The notes: generated by a model from the sequence alone, not told the origin. DNA of 64,000 bases from JAAXGX01 sp965221595 (GCA_965221595.1 OZ244900.1:1612001-1676000); one strand, 5' to 3'; shown: positions 10,914 through 21,449, counted from the first letter of the stretch. Program-made: numbers and translations.

Positions 10914-10969
10914 CTCGGGCAGCCGCCGCCCCTCGCGGCCGCTGCGTGCGTCTCATCCGACATGGTTCC

Positions 10970-12220
10970 ATGATCCCGGCCATTCGAGGTACCCGTGACA
11001 TCCTGCCGGGCGAGAGCGAACGCTGGCAGCGGGTCGAGCACGTGATCCGCGCGGTTTGCACCCGCTACGGCTACCGGGAGATCCGCACGCCGGTCATCGA
11101 GCGCGAGGAGCTCTTCGCCAAGGGTACCGGTGCGACCACCGACATCGTCCAGAAGGAGATGTACGCGTTCGAGGACAGAGGCGGCGAGCGGGTCACGCTG
11201 CGACCGGAGGCAACGCCCAGCATGGTGCGGGCTTTCGTCGAGCACGCGCTCGAACAGCACCTGCCGACGGTGAAGCTGTTCAGCCTCGGGCCGATGTTCC
11301 GCTACGAGCGGCCGCAGAAGGGGCGCTACCGGCAGTTTCATCAGCTCGACGTGGAGGTGTTCGGCATCACGGCCGCCGCTCTCGACGCCGAGGTGATCGA
11401 GATGGCCGCGGCGCTGGTGCGGGCACTCGGCATCGAGGATGCCGCGCTGGTGGTCAACTCGGTCGGTTGCCGGCGCTGCCGACCGGGGTTCAACCGGGCG
11501 CTGCTCGACGCGCTCGGCGACCGGCTGCCTGCGCTGTGCGGCGACTGCCGCCGCCGCGCCGCCACCAACCCGCTGCGCATCTTCGACTGCAAGGTGCCGG
11601 CCTGTCAGCCGATAGTCGACGCGCTGCCGCATTCGACGGACCACCTGTGCGACGACTGCCGCAAGCACTTTGCGGCGATGACCACGCAGCTCGCGGCGCT
11701 CGGACTCGACTACCGCGTCTCGCACCGTCTGGTGCGCGGGCTCGACTACTACACGCGGACCACCTTCGAGGTGCTGAGCGGGCAGCTCGGCGCGCAGAAT
11801 GCGCTGCTCGGGGGCGGGCGCTACGACGGGCTGGTGCAACAGCTCGGCGGCCCCGAGCGCGCCGGCATTGGGTTTGCCGCCGGGCTGGAACGGCTCGTGC
11901 TCGCCATGCCGGCGGGCGCTGCCGCCGGCGTGCCCGACGCATTCGTCGTGGCGCTGGGCGACGCTGCGCGGCAGCCGGCGCACGTGCTGGCCCGTGACCT
12001 GCGGCATGCCGGGCTGACCGCGCTGGTCGACTACGAGGCGCGCTCGCTGCGGGCGCAGATGAAGCGGGCCGACCGGGCCGGCGCGCGGCGCGTCCTCCTG
12101 CTGGGCGACGACGAGCTGGCGCGCGGCGAGGTGACGGTGAAGGACATGGGCTCGGGAGAGCAGGCGACCGTGGCGCGGTCGGAGGTCGTGGAACGGCTGG
12201 CCGGCGGGACGCCGGCGTGA
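10970..12220 (+). CDS. hisS: Histidyl-tRNA synthetase
   Basis: A 416-residue class II aminoacyl-tRNA synthetase that charges tRNA-His. GTRDILPGE near the start, the motif 2 region FRYERPQKGRYRQFHQ, RGLDYYTRTTFEV and LLGGGRYDGL are the HisRS signatures, and the anticodon-binding domain follows from about residue 320. Between them are four cysteine pairs (CRRC, CGDC, DCKVPAC, CDDC), the zinc-type insert of many non-enterobacterial HisRS. The ATG at 10970 begins the family N-terminus; a GTG at 10946 would add eight residues. aspS follows after 18 bp. Confidence 0.96.
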   Translation: MIPAIRGTRDILPGESERWQRVEHVIRAVCTRYGYREIRTPVIEREELFAKGTGATTDIVQKEMYAFEDRGGERVTLRPEATPSMVRAFVEHALEQHLPTVKLFSLGPMFRYERPQKGRYRQFHQLDVEVFGITAAALDAEVIEMAAALVRALGIEDAALVVNSVGCRRCRPGFNRALLDALGDRLPALCGDCRRRAATNPLRIFDCKVPACQPIVDALPHSTDHLCDDCRKHFAAMTTQLAALGLDYRVSHRLVRGLDYYTRTTFEVLSGQLGAQNALLGGGRYDGLVQQLGGPERAGIGFAAGLERLVLAMPAGAAAGVPDAFVVALGDAARQPAHVLARDLRHAGLTALVDYEARSLRAQMKRADRAGARRVLLLGDDELARGEVTVKDMGSGEQATVARSEVVERLAGGTPA

Positions 12221-12238
12221 GGTTGAGGTGGTGAAGGG

Positions 12239-14005
12239 GTGAGTGAGCGGTCCGAGGCGCTGGTGCGAACCCATACCTGCGGCGAGCTGCGCGTGCAGGA
12301 CATCGGCACCGAGGTGGTCCTGGCCGGGTGGGTCCACAAGGTCCGGGACCTCGGCGGGCTGACCTTCGTCGATCTGCGCGACCGGCACGGCATCACGCAG
12401 GTGGTGGCACGCGAGGGCGAAGCGGTCCACGCCGCGGTGAAGCGGCTGCGGGCCGAGTTCGTGGCGGCCGTCGCGGGCGCGGTCGAGCGCCGGTCGGCGG
12501 AGACGCTGAACCCGAAGATCGCCACCGGCGAGGTGGAGGTCGCCGTGCGCACGGTCACCGTGCTGAGCGAGGCGCTCACCCCGCCCTTCCAGATCGACGA
12601 GGAGACTCCCGTCTCCGAGGAGACGCGCCTTCGCTACCGCTACCTGGACTTGCGCCGCGCTCGCATGCGGGCCAACCTCGGGCTGCGCCACCGCATCACC
12701 ATGGCGGTCCGCAACAGCCTGGACGCGGAGGGTTTCTGGGAGATCGAAACGCCTCTGCTGACCAAGTCCACGCCGGAGGGTGCGCGCGACTATCTGGTGC
12801 CGAGCCGGCTGCACGCCGGCCAGTTCTACGCCCTGCCGCAGTCGCCGCAGATCTTCAAGCAGATCCTGATGATCGGCGGCATGGATCGCTACTTCCAGAT
12901 CGTCAAGTGTTTTCGCGACGAGGATCTGCGCGCGGACCGGCAGCCGGAGTTCACGCAGGTCGACATCGAGATGTCCTTCGTGACCGAGGACGTGGTGTTC
13001 GGCGCGGTCGAGCGCCTCATGCAGGCGGTGTTCCGGCAGATCGGCAAGGAGGTCCCGGCACCGTTTCCGCGGCTGTCGTACGCCGAGGCGATGGAGCGCT
13101 ATGGCAGTGACAAGCCGGACCTGCGCTTCGACATGCCGGTGCAGGACGTCTCCGACGTCTTCCGCGACGGCGAGTTCAAGGTGTTCCGGGAGATTGTGGC
13201 CGGGGGCGGATCCGTGCGCGCCCTGGTGGTTCCGGGTGCCGGCCGGCAGTCGCGCGCCCAGATCGACAACCTGGTCGACGAGGCGCTGGCGCTCGGCGCG
13301 CAGGGGCTCGTGTGGGTGCGGCAGTCCCCGGACGGGGAGATCCAGAGCTCCATTCTCAAGGCGGCGGGCCCGGAAGCGCTGGCGCGCGTCGTCGACACGG
13401 TGGCGGCGGGACGGGACGATCTGACGCTCATCGCGGCGGGCCGTCGCTACGACGCCTCGATCCTGCTCGGCCGGTTTCGTCTGCGGCTCGCCGGGCGGGC
13501 CGGGTTGATCGACGAGGATCGCGTCGCGCTGAGCTGGGTCGTCGACTTTCCCCTGCTGGAGTGGAGCGAGACGGAGCGGCGGCTGGTGTCGATGCACCAT
13601 CCCTTCACGTCGCCCCGGCCCGAGGATGTCGAACGCCTCGAAGACGACCCGGCGGCCGCACGCGCGCGTGCGTACGACCTGGTGCTCAACGGCAGCGAGA
13701 TCGGCGGCGGCAGCATCCGAATCCACGACGCGGCGCTGCAGGCACGCGTTTTCCGGCTCCTGCAGATCGACGACGAGGAGGCCCGGGCACGCTTCGGGTT
13801 CTTTCTCGACGCCCTGCAGTACGGCACGCCGCCGCACGGCGGCATCGCGCTCGGGCTGGACCGGATTGTGGCGCTGCTGGCCGGAGAATCGTCGATTCGC
13901 GACGTCATGGCGTTCCCGAAGACGGCCGGCGCGGTCGATCTGATGGCCGGATCGCCCTCCGCCGTCGACCGCCGGCAGCTGCGCGAACTGCACCTCGATC
14001 GGTAG
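12239..14005 (+). CDS. aspS: Aspartyl-tRNA synthetase
   Basis: A 588-residue bacterial-type class II synthetase. Order: OB-fold anticodon domain (VRDLGGLTFVDLRDRHG, about residues 36-52), motif 2 FRDEDLRADRQPEFTQ, the bacterial GAD insert (about 280-420), and motif 3 in GIALGLDRI. The C-terminus FPKTAGAVDLMAG is typical. The start is GTG at 12239, 6 nt after an AAGGGG-like site; no ATG lies near the conserved N-terminus. Whether it also charges tRNA-Asn cannot be read from sequence. It is probably co-transcribed with hisS. Confidence 0.95.
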   Translation: MSERSEALVRTHTCGELRVQDIGTEVVLAGWVHKVRDLGGLTFVDLRDRHGITQVVAREGEAVHAAVKRLRAEFVAAVAGAVERRSAETLNPKIATGEVEVAVRTVTVLSEALTPPFQIDEETPVSEETRLRYRYLDLRRARMRANLGLRHRITMAVRNSLDAEGFWEIETPLLTKSTPEGARDYLVPSRLHAGQFYALPQSPQIFKQILMIGGMDRYFQIVKCFRDEDLRADRQPEFTQVDIEMSFVTEDVVFGAVERLMQAVFRQIGKEVPAPFPRLSYAEAMERYGSDKPDLRFDMPVQDVSDVFRDGEFKVFREIVAGGGSVRALVVPGAGRQSRAQIDNLVDEALALGAQGLVWVRQSPDGEIQSSILKAAGPEALARVVDTVAAGRDDLTLIAAGRRYDASILLGRFRLRLAGRAGLIDEDRVALSWVVDFPLLEWSETERRLVSMHHPFTSPRPEDVERLEDDPAAARARAYDLVLNGSEIGGGSIRIHDAALQARVFRLLQIDDEEARARFGFFLDALQYGTPPHGGIALGLDRIVALLAGESSIRDVMAFPKTAGAVDLMAGSPSAVDRRQLRELHLDR

Positions 14006-14027
14006 CCGACGGCCCCGTGGAGGCCGC

Positions 14028-15064
<1,037 letters not shown>

Positions 15065-15068
<4 letters not shown>

Positions 15069-15523
15069 CAGCCACCTCCCCCCTGCGCGTCGTCGTCACC
15101 GACGGCCGCGGTCGCCCGCGGACCGCCGGCGATCTGCCGGGCTGGCTGGCGCGCGCCGCCCCGGCCGCCGCCGCGTGCAGCGAGATGGTCGTCGCACTTG
15201 TGAGCGACACCAAGATGCGCGCCCTGAACCGGCAGTTCCGCGGCATCGCCCGCCGCACCGACGTGTTGTCGTTTCCCGCCGACCGCAACCCGCGGCTGCC
15301 GGGGACCCGGCGTCGGTTTCTGGGCGACGTCGTCATAGCCACCCGCGTGGCCGCGAAGCAGGCCCGCGACGCGGGACATCCGGTCGACGAGGAGCTGCGG
15401 CGACTCGCGCTGCATGGGCTGCTGCATCTGCTGGGGTACGACCACACGCGGGACAACGGCCGGATGGCGCGTTTCGAGCGTCGGTTGTGGCGGCGGGCCG
15501 GCCTGGCCGAGGGCGCGCGGTGA
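15065..15523 (+). CDS. ybeY: Endoribonuclease YbeY
   Basis: A 152-residue rRNA maturation and ribosome quality-control factor. The zinc-binding motif HGLLHLLGYDH (about residues 118-128) supplies the three metal-binding His, and RTDVLSFP is the other conserved block. The start is GTG 15065, overlapping the phoH stop by four bases, so translational coupling is likely. The order phoH-ybeY-CNNM-era is conserved in many bacteria. Confidence 0.95.
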
Positions 15524-16764
15524 TTCCCCTGCTCGTATTCCTCCTGGCCTGTGCGGCGCTGTACTTCGGGACGGTGCAGACGGCGTTCAGCGTGCTGATG
15601 CGGTTGCCCCTGCGGCTGAATGCCGAGCGGCACGGGCAGCCCGGCCTGCTCGGGTACTACCTGGAGGAACCTGCCCGCCTGTTCGTGACCGCCGGCCTGC
15701 TACAGGCCGTGACGGTTGCGCTGGTCACCACGTTGGCGCTGCTGCTCGACGAGCGCCGCAGTCCGGGTGTGTGGCTGGTGGTCGCCGGGCTCGTCGTGTT
15801 CGTGCTGGCGTGCGGGCACGTGCTTCCGCTGCTCGTCGTACGCCGGAATCCGGAGCGGGTGTTGACGGTCCTGTTGCCGTCCTTCCACGGTTTGGCCCGG
15901 CTGCTGCATCCGGTGACCGGCGCGCTGGCCGACCGCCTGAGCGGGCCACGACGGGATCGGTCTGACGCGCACGGCGCTGCCGCCGACGTGCAGGCCGCCC
16001 CGCACGACCAGCGGGAGGCAGGGCTCGACTCGGAGATCGACGAACACGAGGAGCGGCAGCTCCTGCAGTCGGTCGTCGAGTTCAGCGATACGGTCGTACG
16101 CGAGGTGATGACGCCGCGTCCCGACATCGTAGCGGTGCCGGCGGGTACGACGCTGACTGCGCTGCGCGAGCTGTTCGCCGAGCAGCAGTACTCCCGGCTG
16201 CCGGTCTATCAGGACGACCTCGACAACATCCTCGGCTTCGTCTTCGTCAAGGATCTGGTGCCCCTGTCGAACGCGGCCGCCGACGAACGGGCGGTCGAGC
16301 ACCTCATGCGGCCGGCGTACGTCGTTCCGGAGGCCAAGCGCGTGGCGGCCCTGCTCAAGGACTTCCAGCGTCAGCAGGTGCAGATTGCCATCGTCCACGA
16401 CGAGTACGGCGGTACCGCGGGCCTGGTCACGATCGAGGATCTGCTCGAGGAGATCGTCGGCGAGATTCGGGACGAGTACGACGTCGAAGCCGAGCCGATC
16501 GTGGATGAGGGCGGCGGCAGCTACGTCTTCTCCGCCACTGTCGGGGTGGACGACATGGCCGAGCGGCTCGACGTCGAGGTCGAGCGGCAGGGCTTCGAGA
16601 CGGTCGGCGGCTACCTGCTGGCGCGGCTGGGACGCGTGCCGCGCGTGGGCGAGAACCTGGTGGTCGACCGGGTGGACGTCGAGATCCTCGACGGGGAGGA
16701 GCGTCGCATCCAGCGGGTCCGGATGCGGCGGCGACCCGAATCCGTGAGCGCCGCGGCGCGATAG
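15520..16764 (+). CDS. CNNM/CorC-type membrane protein with CBS pair
   Basis: A 414-residue inner-membrane protein: an N-terminal DUF21 region with about three hydrophobic segments (1-130), a linker, a CBS pair (about 195-315, starting VMTPRPDIVAVP) and a CorC_HlyC domain (about 330-405). The VHDEYGGTAGLVTIEDLLEEIVGEI block is characteristic (about 288-312). The family is linked to magnesium or cobalt efflux; the hemolysin name is historical. GTG 15520 overlaps the ybeY stop (GTGA), and the stop is followed directly by the era ATG, so the cluster is tightly coupled. Confidence 0.9.
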   Translation: MIPLLVFLLACAALYFGTVQTAFSVLMRLPLRLNAERHGQPGLLGYYLEEPARLFVTAGLLQAVTVALVTTLALLLDERRSPGVWLVVAGLVVFVLACGHVLPLLVVRRNPERVLTVLLPSFHGLARLLHPVTGALADRLSGPRRDRSDAHGAAADVQAAPHDQREAGLDSEIDEHEERQLLQSVVEFSDTVVREVMTPRPDIVAVPAGTTLTALRELFAEQQYSRLPVYQDDLDNILGFVFVKDLVPLSNAAADERAVEHLMRPAYVVPEAKRVAALLKDFQRQQVQIAIVHDEYGGTAGLVTIEDLLEEIVGEIRDEYDVEAEPIVDEGGGSYVFSATVGVDDMAERLDVEVERQGFETVGGYLLARLGRVPRVGENLVVDRVDVEILDGEERRIQRVRMRRRPESVSAAAR

Positions 16765-17664
16765 ATGCGGGCCGGGTTCGCGTCGTTGATCGGGCGGCCC
16801 AACGCCGGCAAATCGACGCTCCTGAACCTGTTCGTCGGGGCCAGGCTGGCCATCGTGTCGGACAAGCCGCAGACGACGCGGAACCGCATCGTCGGCGTCA
16901 GAAACGTCTCCGGCGAGCGTCCCGGGCAGGTGGTTTTCGTCGATACACCCGGGATTCACCGCCCCCTGCATCGCATGAACGCGCGGATGGTCGATCTCGC
17001 GCTCGACACTATCCGCGAGGTGGACGTCCTCGTGCTCGTGCTCGACGCCGCGGTCGCGACGGGGGCCGGGGACCGCTACGTGCTGGGACTGGTCGAGCGG
17101 GCGCAGGTGCCGGTGGTTGCCGCGCTGAACAAGATCGACCTCATCGCCAAGCAGCGGCTGCTGCCGCTCATCGACTGGTATCGGCGGCAGCGGGACTTCG
17201 CCGCGCTCGTGCCGGTATCCGCCAGGACCGGCGACGGATGCGAGGGGCTCCTGTCCGCCGTGCTCGACGCCCTGCCGCCAGGCGAGCCGCTGTACCCCGA
17301 CGACTACCTGACCGACCAGCCGGAGCGAGTCCTCGTGGCCGAGGCCGTGCGCGAGAAGGTGCTGCGGCACACCCGCGCCGAGCTTCCGTTCTCGACAGCG
17401 GTCGTTGTCGATCGCTTCGAGGATGCGAGCGACGATGGCATCATGCGGGTGTTCTGCTCGATCCTCGTCGAGCGCAGCTCGCAGAAGGCGATCGTGATCG
17501 GCCGCCGCGGCGCGCTGCTCAAGCAGATCGGCACGGAGGCGCGCGCGGATCTCGAGCGCTTCTTCGCGGCCCGGCTGTACCTCGATCTGCATGTGCGCGT
17601 GCGGGCCGGCTGGCGCGAGGACGAGCGGGTCCTCGACGATCTGGGGCTGTCACGGCGACGCTGA
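16765..17664 (+). CDS. era: GTPase Era
   Basis: A 299-residue GTPase needed for 16S rRNA maturation and 30S assembly. G1 GRPNAGKST (about residues 10-18), G3 DTPGIH, G4 NKID and G5 SART are intact; the C-terminal KH domain (about 205-290) has the GRRGALLKQIGTEAR loop that binds the 3' end of 16S rRNA. The ATG follows the previous stop with no gap, so translation is probably coupled. Confidence 0.96.
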   Translation: MRAGFASLIGRPNAGKSTLLNLFVGARLAIVSDKPQTTRNRIVGVRNVSGERPGQVVFVDTPGIHRPLHRMNARMVDLALDTIREVDVLVLVLDAAVATGAGDRYVLGLVERAQVPVVAALNKIDLIAKQRLLPLIDWYRRQRDFAALVPVSARTGDGCEGLLSAVLDALPPGEPLYPDDYLTDQPERVLVAEAVREKVLRHTRAELPFSTAVVVDRFEDASDDGIMRVFCSILVERSSQKAIVIGRRGALLKQIGTEARADLERFFAARLYLDLHVRVRAGWREDERVLDDLGLSRRR

Positions 17665-17804
17665 CGGCGTTTTCGCCGCCGCCGGGTGCCGGCAACGCTG
17701 TGGTAGACTGAAAAGTTCAGGAACCGGAGCAGTGGGACAACAACCAGGCAGACCAGGCTCCTCGCGGATATCGGTGGACGAACAGGACCGCCCGGGTCAT
17801 TCCC

Positions 17805-19178
17805 ATGCCGCCTCAGCGCAGAATCGACGTCGTGCTCGACTCGGTCAGGCGACTGCAGCGGATAGGCGCCACCGCAAATCTGGTCAACCTGCTCCAGAAG
17901 CAGCATCCCGCCGACCTCGCTGAAGTCTTCGCCAGCCTGCCGGATCGCGGGCGCCGCTCCGTCTTCAACACGCTGCTCGGCCACAGCAGCCGTCTGGCCA
18001 TGGAGGCGCTCACCGAGCTGGACTCGGAGATCGCCGCCGCCATGCTCGTGGACTATCCGGCCGACGAGCTGGCCCGGCTGCTCCAGGACCTGCCCTCGGA
18101 CGACGCGGCCGCGCTGCTCGGCGCGCTGCCCGACGAGCTGTCGGCCGCCGTGATCGAATCGATGCGGCAGAAGGAATCGGGCGAGGTCCAGCACCTGCTC
18201 GAGTACGACGACCAGACCGCCGGCCGCATCATGAACCCGAACGTCTTCGCGCTGGCCGAGGATCTGACGGCCGGCGAGGCCATCGCCGCGCTTCAGCAGT
18301 CGCGCGAGGTCGAGATGGTCTTCTATCTCTATCTCGTCGACGAGCGGCGGCATCTGGTGGGGGTGGTCTCGCTGCGGCGCCTGCTGCTGGTGGCGCCCGA
18401 AACCCCGCTGGCGCGGATCGGCACGACGGATCTGGTCCGCGCCCGGGTCGACATGGACCAGGAGGAGGTCGCCGAGACGGTGGCGTCCTACAACCTGCTC
18501 GCGCTGCCGGTCGTCGACGAGCAGAACAAGCTGGTCGGGATCATCACGGTCGACGACGTCATCGACATCATCAAGGACGAGGCCACCGAGGACATCTACC
18601 GGATGGCCGGCATGTCCAGCGACGAGCACGTCTCGACCTCGGCGGGCGAGGCTTGGCGCAAGCGCCTCCCGTGGCTCGGCATCAACCTGCTGACGGCCAT
18701 TCTGGCCGCGTTCATCGTGCGCTACTACCAGTCGACCATCGACCAGGTCGTGGCGCTGGCGGCCTTCATGACGATCGTTGCCAGCATGGGCGGCAACGCG
18801 GCGACGCAGACCCTCACCGTGGTGGTGCGGGGCATCGCCCTCGGCGAGCTCGCCTGGAGCAACTCCCGCAAGGTGCTCGGGAAGGAGGCGCTGGTCGGTC
18901 TGGGCAACGGACTCCTGTTGGGCCTGGTGGGCGCCGGGGTGGCCTGGGTCGTGGTCGGCAACCCCTGGTTCGGGGGTATCCTGGCACTGGCCATGGTGGT
19001 CAACCTGCTGGTAGCCGCCGTCGCCGCGACCCTCATTCCGATAGCCCTGCGGGCGTTGAAGATAGACCCGGCGCTGGCCTCGGCCGTCTTTATCACCACG
19101 CTTACGGACATGTTCGGCTTCTTCGCCTTCCTGGGACTGGCGACGATGTTCCTGCAGTACCTCGACGTGGCCGTCTGA
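17805..19178 (+). CDS. mgtE: Magnesium transporter MgtE
   Basis: A 457-residue Mg2+ channel of the MgtE type. It has an N-terminal helical superhelix domain (about 1-130), a CBS pair (about 140-265) that senses cytoplasmic Mg2+, a connecting helix, and five transmembrane segments (about 290-455) including ASMGGNAATQTLTV, which holds the pore-lining Gly-Asn. The 140-bp gap after era contains TAGACT (17703-17708), a possible weak -10. It is the second divalent-cation protein in this stretch besides the CNNM gene. Confidence 0.93.
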   Translation: MPPQRRIDVVLDSVRRLQRIGATANLVNLLQKQHPADLAEVFASLPDRGRRSVFNTLLGHSSRLAMEALTELDSEIAAAMLVDYPADELARLLQDLPSDDAAALLGALPDELSAAVIESMRQKESGEVQHLLEYDDQTAGRIMNPNVFALAEDLTAGEAIAALQQSREVEMVFYLYLVDERRHLVGVVSLRRLLLVAPETPLARIGTTDLVRARVDMDQEEVAETVASYNLLALPVVDEQNKLVGIITVDDVIDIIKDEATEDIYRMAGMSSDEHVSTSAGEAWRKRLPWLGINLLTAILAAFIVRYYQSTIDQVVALAAFMTIVASMGGNAATQTLTVVVRGIALGELAWSNSRKVLGKEALVGLGNGLLLGLVGAGVAWVVVGNPWFGGILALAMVVNLLVAAVAATLIPIALRALKIDPALASAVFITTLTDMFGFFAFLGLATMFLQYLDVAV

Positions 19179-19228
19179 GCACTCGCCTGACGACTCGCCG
19201 CGTCGCGGGGACCTCCGCGGGGGCGTGC

Positions 19229-19234
19229 GATACT
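19229..19234 (+). promoter_or_regulatory. -10-like GATACT for xthA (leaderless spacing)
   Basis: GATACT is separated by 8 nt from the preferred ATG (19243), the same spacing seen at three other genes here. Confidence 0.4.
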
Positions 19235-19242
19235 GGTGCGCC

Positions 19243-20013
19243 ATGCGCATCGCGACCTGGAACGTCAACGGCCTGCGGGCGCGCATGGGCCTGCTCGTGC
19301 ACTGGCTCGAGCGCCGCGCGCCGGATGTGGTCGGGCTGCAAGAAGTGAAGGTGAGCGGTGAGGAGTTTCCGCACGAGGATTTCCAGGCGCTCGGATACCG
19401 CACCGTGGTCCACGGCCAGAAGGGCTGGAACGGCGTGGCCGTGCTCAGCCGGACGCCGGCCGACGTGGACGTCAAGGGACTGCCCGGCCGGGAGGACGAC
19501 GGCGCGCGCCTGCTGCGCGTCCGGGTCGGCGGGCTGCAGTTCGCCACGGTGTACTGTCCCAACGGCAAGACGCTCGACCACCCCGACTTCGCGGTGAAGC
19601 TCGCCTGGTTCGACGCGCTGCGGGACTACCTCGCGGGCGTCGATCGGGATGACGCCTTCGTCATCGGCGGCGACTTCAACGTCGTGCCCGCCGCGCTGGA
19701 CTGCTGGGAGGGGGAGGCCGCCGACGGCTCGATCTTCTGCACTGGTGAGGAGCGCGCCCGCTACCGGTCGCTCCTCGACCTGGGGCTCATCGACCTGTTC
19801 CGTCACCTGCACCCGAACACGCAGAAGTTCTCCTGGTGGGACTACCGGGGCGGCTGCTTCCACCGCGGCCTCGGGCTGCGCATCGACCTACTGCTGGGCA
19901 CCTCCGCCGTGGCGTCCCGGGTGCGCCGCGTCGAGATCGACCGCGAGTACCGCAAGAAGCAGGACGGCCACACCGTGTCCGACCACGCCCCCGTTTTTGC
20001 GGACCTGGAGTGA
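19243..20013 (+). CDS. xthA: Exodeoxyribonuclease III
   Basis: A 256-residue metal-dependent AP endonuclease and 3'-5' exonuclease of base-excision repair. Signature blocks in order: WNVNGLRAR, LQEVK (metal Glu), GGDFNVVP (Asp/Asn), DYRGGCFHRGLGLRIDLLL and the terminal SDHAPV (Asp-His). The ATG at 19243 starts the conserved fold. An upstream ATG at 19225 adds six residues and would sit before the GATACT box. It converges on the YccF gene with only 4 bp between stops. Confidence 0.93.
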   Translation: MRIATWNVNGLRARMGLLVHWLERRAPDVVGLQEVKVSGEEFPHEDFQALGYRTVVHGQKGWNGVAVLSRTPADVDVKGLPGREDDGARLLRVRVGGLQFATVYCPNGKTLDHPDFAVKLAWFDALRDYLAGVDRDDAFVIGGDFNVVPAALDCWEGEAADGSIFCTGEERARYRSLLDLGLIDLFRHLHPNTQKFSWWDYRGGCFHRGLGLRIDLLLGTSAVASRVRRVEIDREYRKKQDGHTVSDHAPVFADLE

Positions 20014-20017
20014 GGTC

Positions 20018-20437
20018 TTACCGGCGGAGTCGTGCCGCGACCTCCTTGGGCACGACGGTCTGGCCGATCGGCATCAGCGATATCCCGGCCAGCTTGAAGT
20101 GCTGGATGCCGAAGGGGATGCCGATGACGGTCAGGCAGGTCGTGATGCCGGCCACCACGTGGCCCAGCGCGAGCCACCAGCCGGCCAGCACGAGCCACAG
20201 GATGTTGCCCACCAGGCCGGCGTCTCCCGTGCCGACGTCGTCCCGGCCCGTCACCTGCTCGCGGGGCACGGCCTCGTGCCCGAACGGAACAAGCGTGAAT
20301 CCGGCGATGACGAAGCACGAACGTCCCCACGGGATGCCGATGACCGTCAGGTACATGACCACCCCGGCGATTGCCCAGCCGAGGCTCATCCAGACGCCCC
20401 CCAGCAGTATCCAGATGATGTTGCCTATGGTACGCAT
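20018..20437 (-). CDS. YccF-domain inner-membrane protein
   Basis: A 139-residue protein with two tandem YccF domains. Each has hydrophobic helices and a near-identical VIGIPWGRSCFVIAGFTLVPFG / VIGIPFGIQHFKLAGISLMPIG block (about residues 32-53 and 105-126). The family is conserved but functionally unknown. ATG at 20437. The gene next to its 5' end is the decayed region 20438-21449. Confidence 0.9.
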   Translation of the reverse strand: MRTIGNIIWILLGGVWMSLGWAIAGVVMYLTVIGIPWGRSCFVIAGFTLVPFGHEAVPREQVTGRDDVGTGDAGLVGNILWLVLAGWWLALGHVVAGITTCLTVIGIPFGIQHFKLAGISLMPIGQTVVPKEVAARLRR

Positions 20438-20559
20438 CGGTTTGCCATCTTGTCGCTCTCCAGGGGGTTCGCCAGCCGCTGTTCGGTTATGTTCCTCCGG
20501 CCCCGCACGCCTGCGGCGTTCGATGGCATTGATATACTACGCCCTCGGTCAGACACCTC

Positions 20560-20797
20560 GGCTACTGTGTGGGACATCGCCGGCGGCAGCCGTGCTGTCA
20601 CGACCCATCGCGGCTCCTGTGCAAAGCTGGCGGACACGTACGGCGCGCTGATGGAAGAGTGGATGCCCGCCAATGGTCTCGACGTGGCGGAAGAGCGTCC
20701 GTGCGTAGAGATCTGCCGCAACAATCCGCAGCAGACGCCGGAGGACAATCAAGCCAATAGTTGGCTCCATGCTCCACCAGAGATCCCAGCGACTTGA
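20560..20797 (+). pseudogene. C-terminal remnant of a GyrI-like / AraC effector-binding protein
   Basis: About 78 residues on the plus strand read like the end of a GyrI-like small-molecule-binding domain: AVTTHRGSCAKLADTYGAL, then MEEWMPANGLDVAEERPCVEI and CRNNPQQTPEDN, ending at TGA 20795-20797. The pattern (HRG... W-x-P-x-G... PC-E-x-Y/C-xN-P) is typical of that fold. The N-terminal half and any start codon are missing: the 120 bp before it do not continue the domain. I infer a decayed gene; a functional short protein is unlikely. Confidence 0.55.
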
Positions 20798-21074
20798 GAT
20801 AGCGGCAGGCACAAGAATGGGCAATGGCCGGCCGTCTGCCAGCGGGCACTCGGTCACCGTACCCATCGCAGCTGTGCGGAGGTTGGCGCCCATCTCCTCG
20901 TCGTTTTCCCAGGCTGCCCAGTCCAGATCTACCGGCTCGGCGCCGCCTCCATGGTGGCCTCCAGCGCCCGCCACACCACGGCCTGCCTCTCGCGCCCATC
21001 GCACCCCGGACCTGCCAGTCAGCGGTCGGCCATTGTGATATATCCCAAAACGCTCGTTACCAGAGTGCCGCCCA

Positions 21075-21374
21075 ATGTTGGTCTACGCAAACCACCTGCG
21101 GACTCATGGAATCGATATAGAGGAGGCAGTATTCGAAGCCATCGGCGGTTGGTTCAAGGCGCAGCTCGGATATGAACTTCATCCTGAACAACTAAAGTGG
21201 GGACTTAGGATATTCGCTTACAATGGAAAGCTCGTGGAGATGTTCCGGCATCTCAGGATAGGCGTGGCTGACAACCGGACGCGGACGATACGTGTTCATT
21301 TTCACTGGGACGCCATCGAAGAGAATATCGTAATTGGATGTTGCCGGGAATACCTTCGTGTTCCAAGCCACTGA
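21075..21374 (+). CDS. Small hypothetical protein
   Basis: A 99-residue protein I do not recognise. It begins MLVYANHLRTHGIDIEEAV and has a balanced composition with aromatic and charged residues (GWFKAQLGYELHP, RTIRVHFHWD), unlike the Ala/Arg/Pro-rich shadows on other frames, so it may be real. There is no signal peptide or membrane segment. A TGTGATATAT stretch (21035-21044) could be an extended -10. Codon use is less GC-biased than its neighbours, consistent with transfer. It could also be a fragment of a longer gene. Confidence 0.45.
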   Translation: MLVYANHLRTHGIDIEEAVFEAIGGWFKAQLGYELHPEQLKWGLRIFAYNGKLVEMFRHLRIGVADNRTRTIRVHFHWDAIEENIVIGCCREYLRVPSH

Positions 21375-21449
21375 GGTTGTGTGACCCGCGGCTGGGAGCT
21401 GGTCGGCGAACCTGAAGCCGTAGATGGGGTCAATGGACACCGCATAGGT

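Larger units (their letters stand above)
20438..21449. other. Gene-poor, lower-GC pocket
   Basis: About 1 kb between YccF and the acyltransferase, with more A/T and weaker codon bias than the rest. It holds a GyrI-like gene remnant (20560-20797) and one plausible small gene (21075-21374). 20798-21074 shows nothing I can identify; a minus-strand open frame spans 20549-21004 but has no recognisable domain. It looks like a decaying or acquired segment; no repeat or transposase borders are visible. Confidence 0.5.

Noticed and set aside
20549..21004. Minus-strand frame of 151 residues
   Set aside because: Half of it is antisense to the GyrI-like remnant and the rest shows no domain; kept only as a remark on the pocket.
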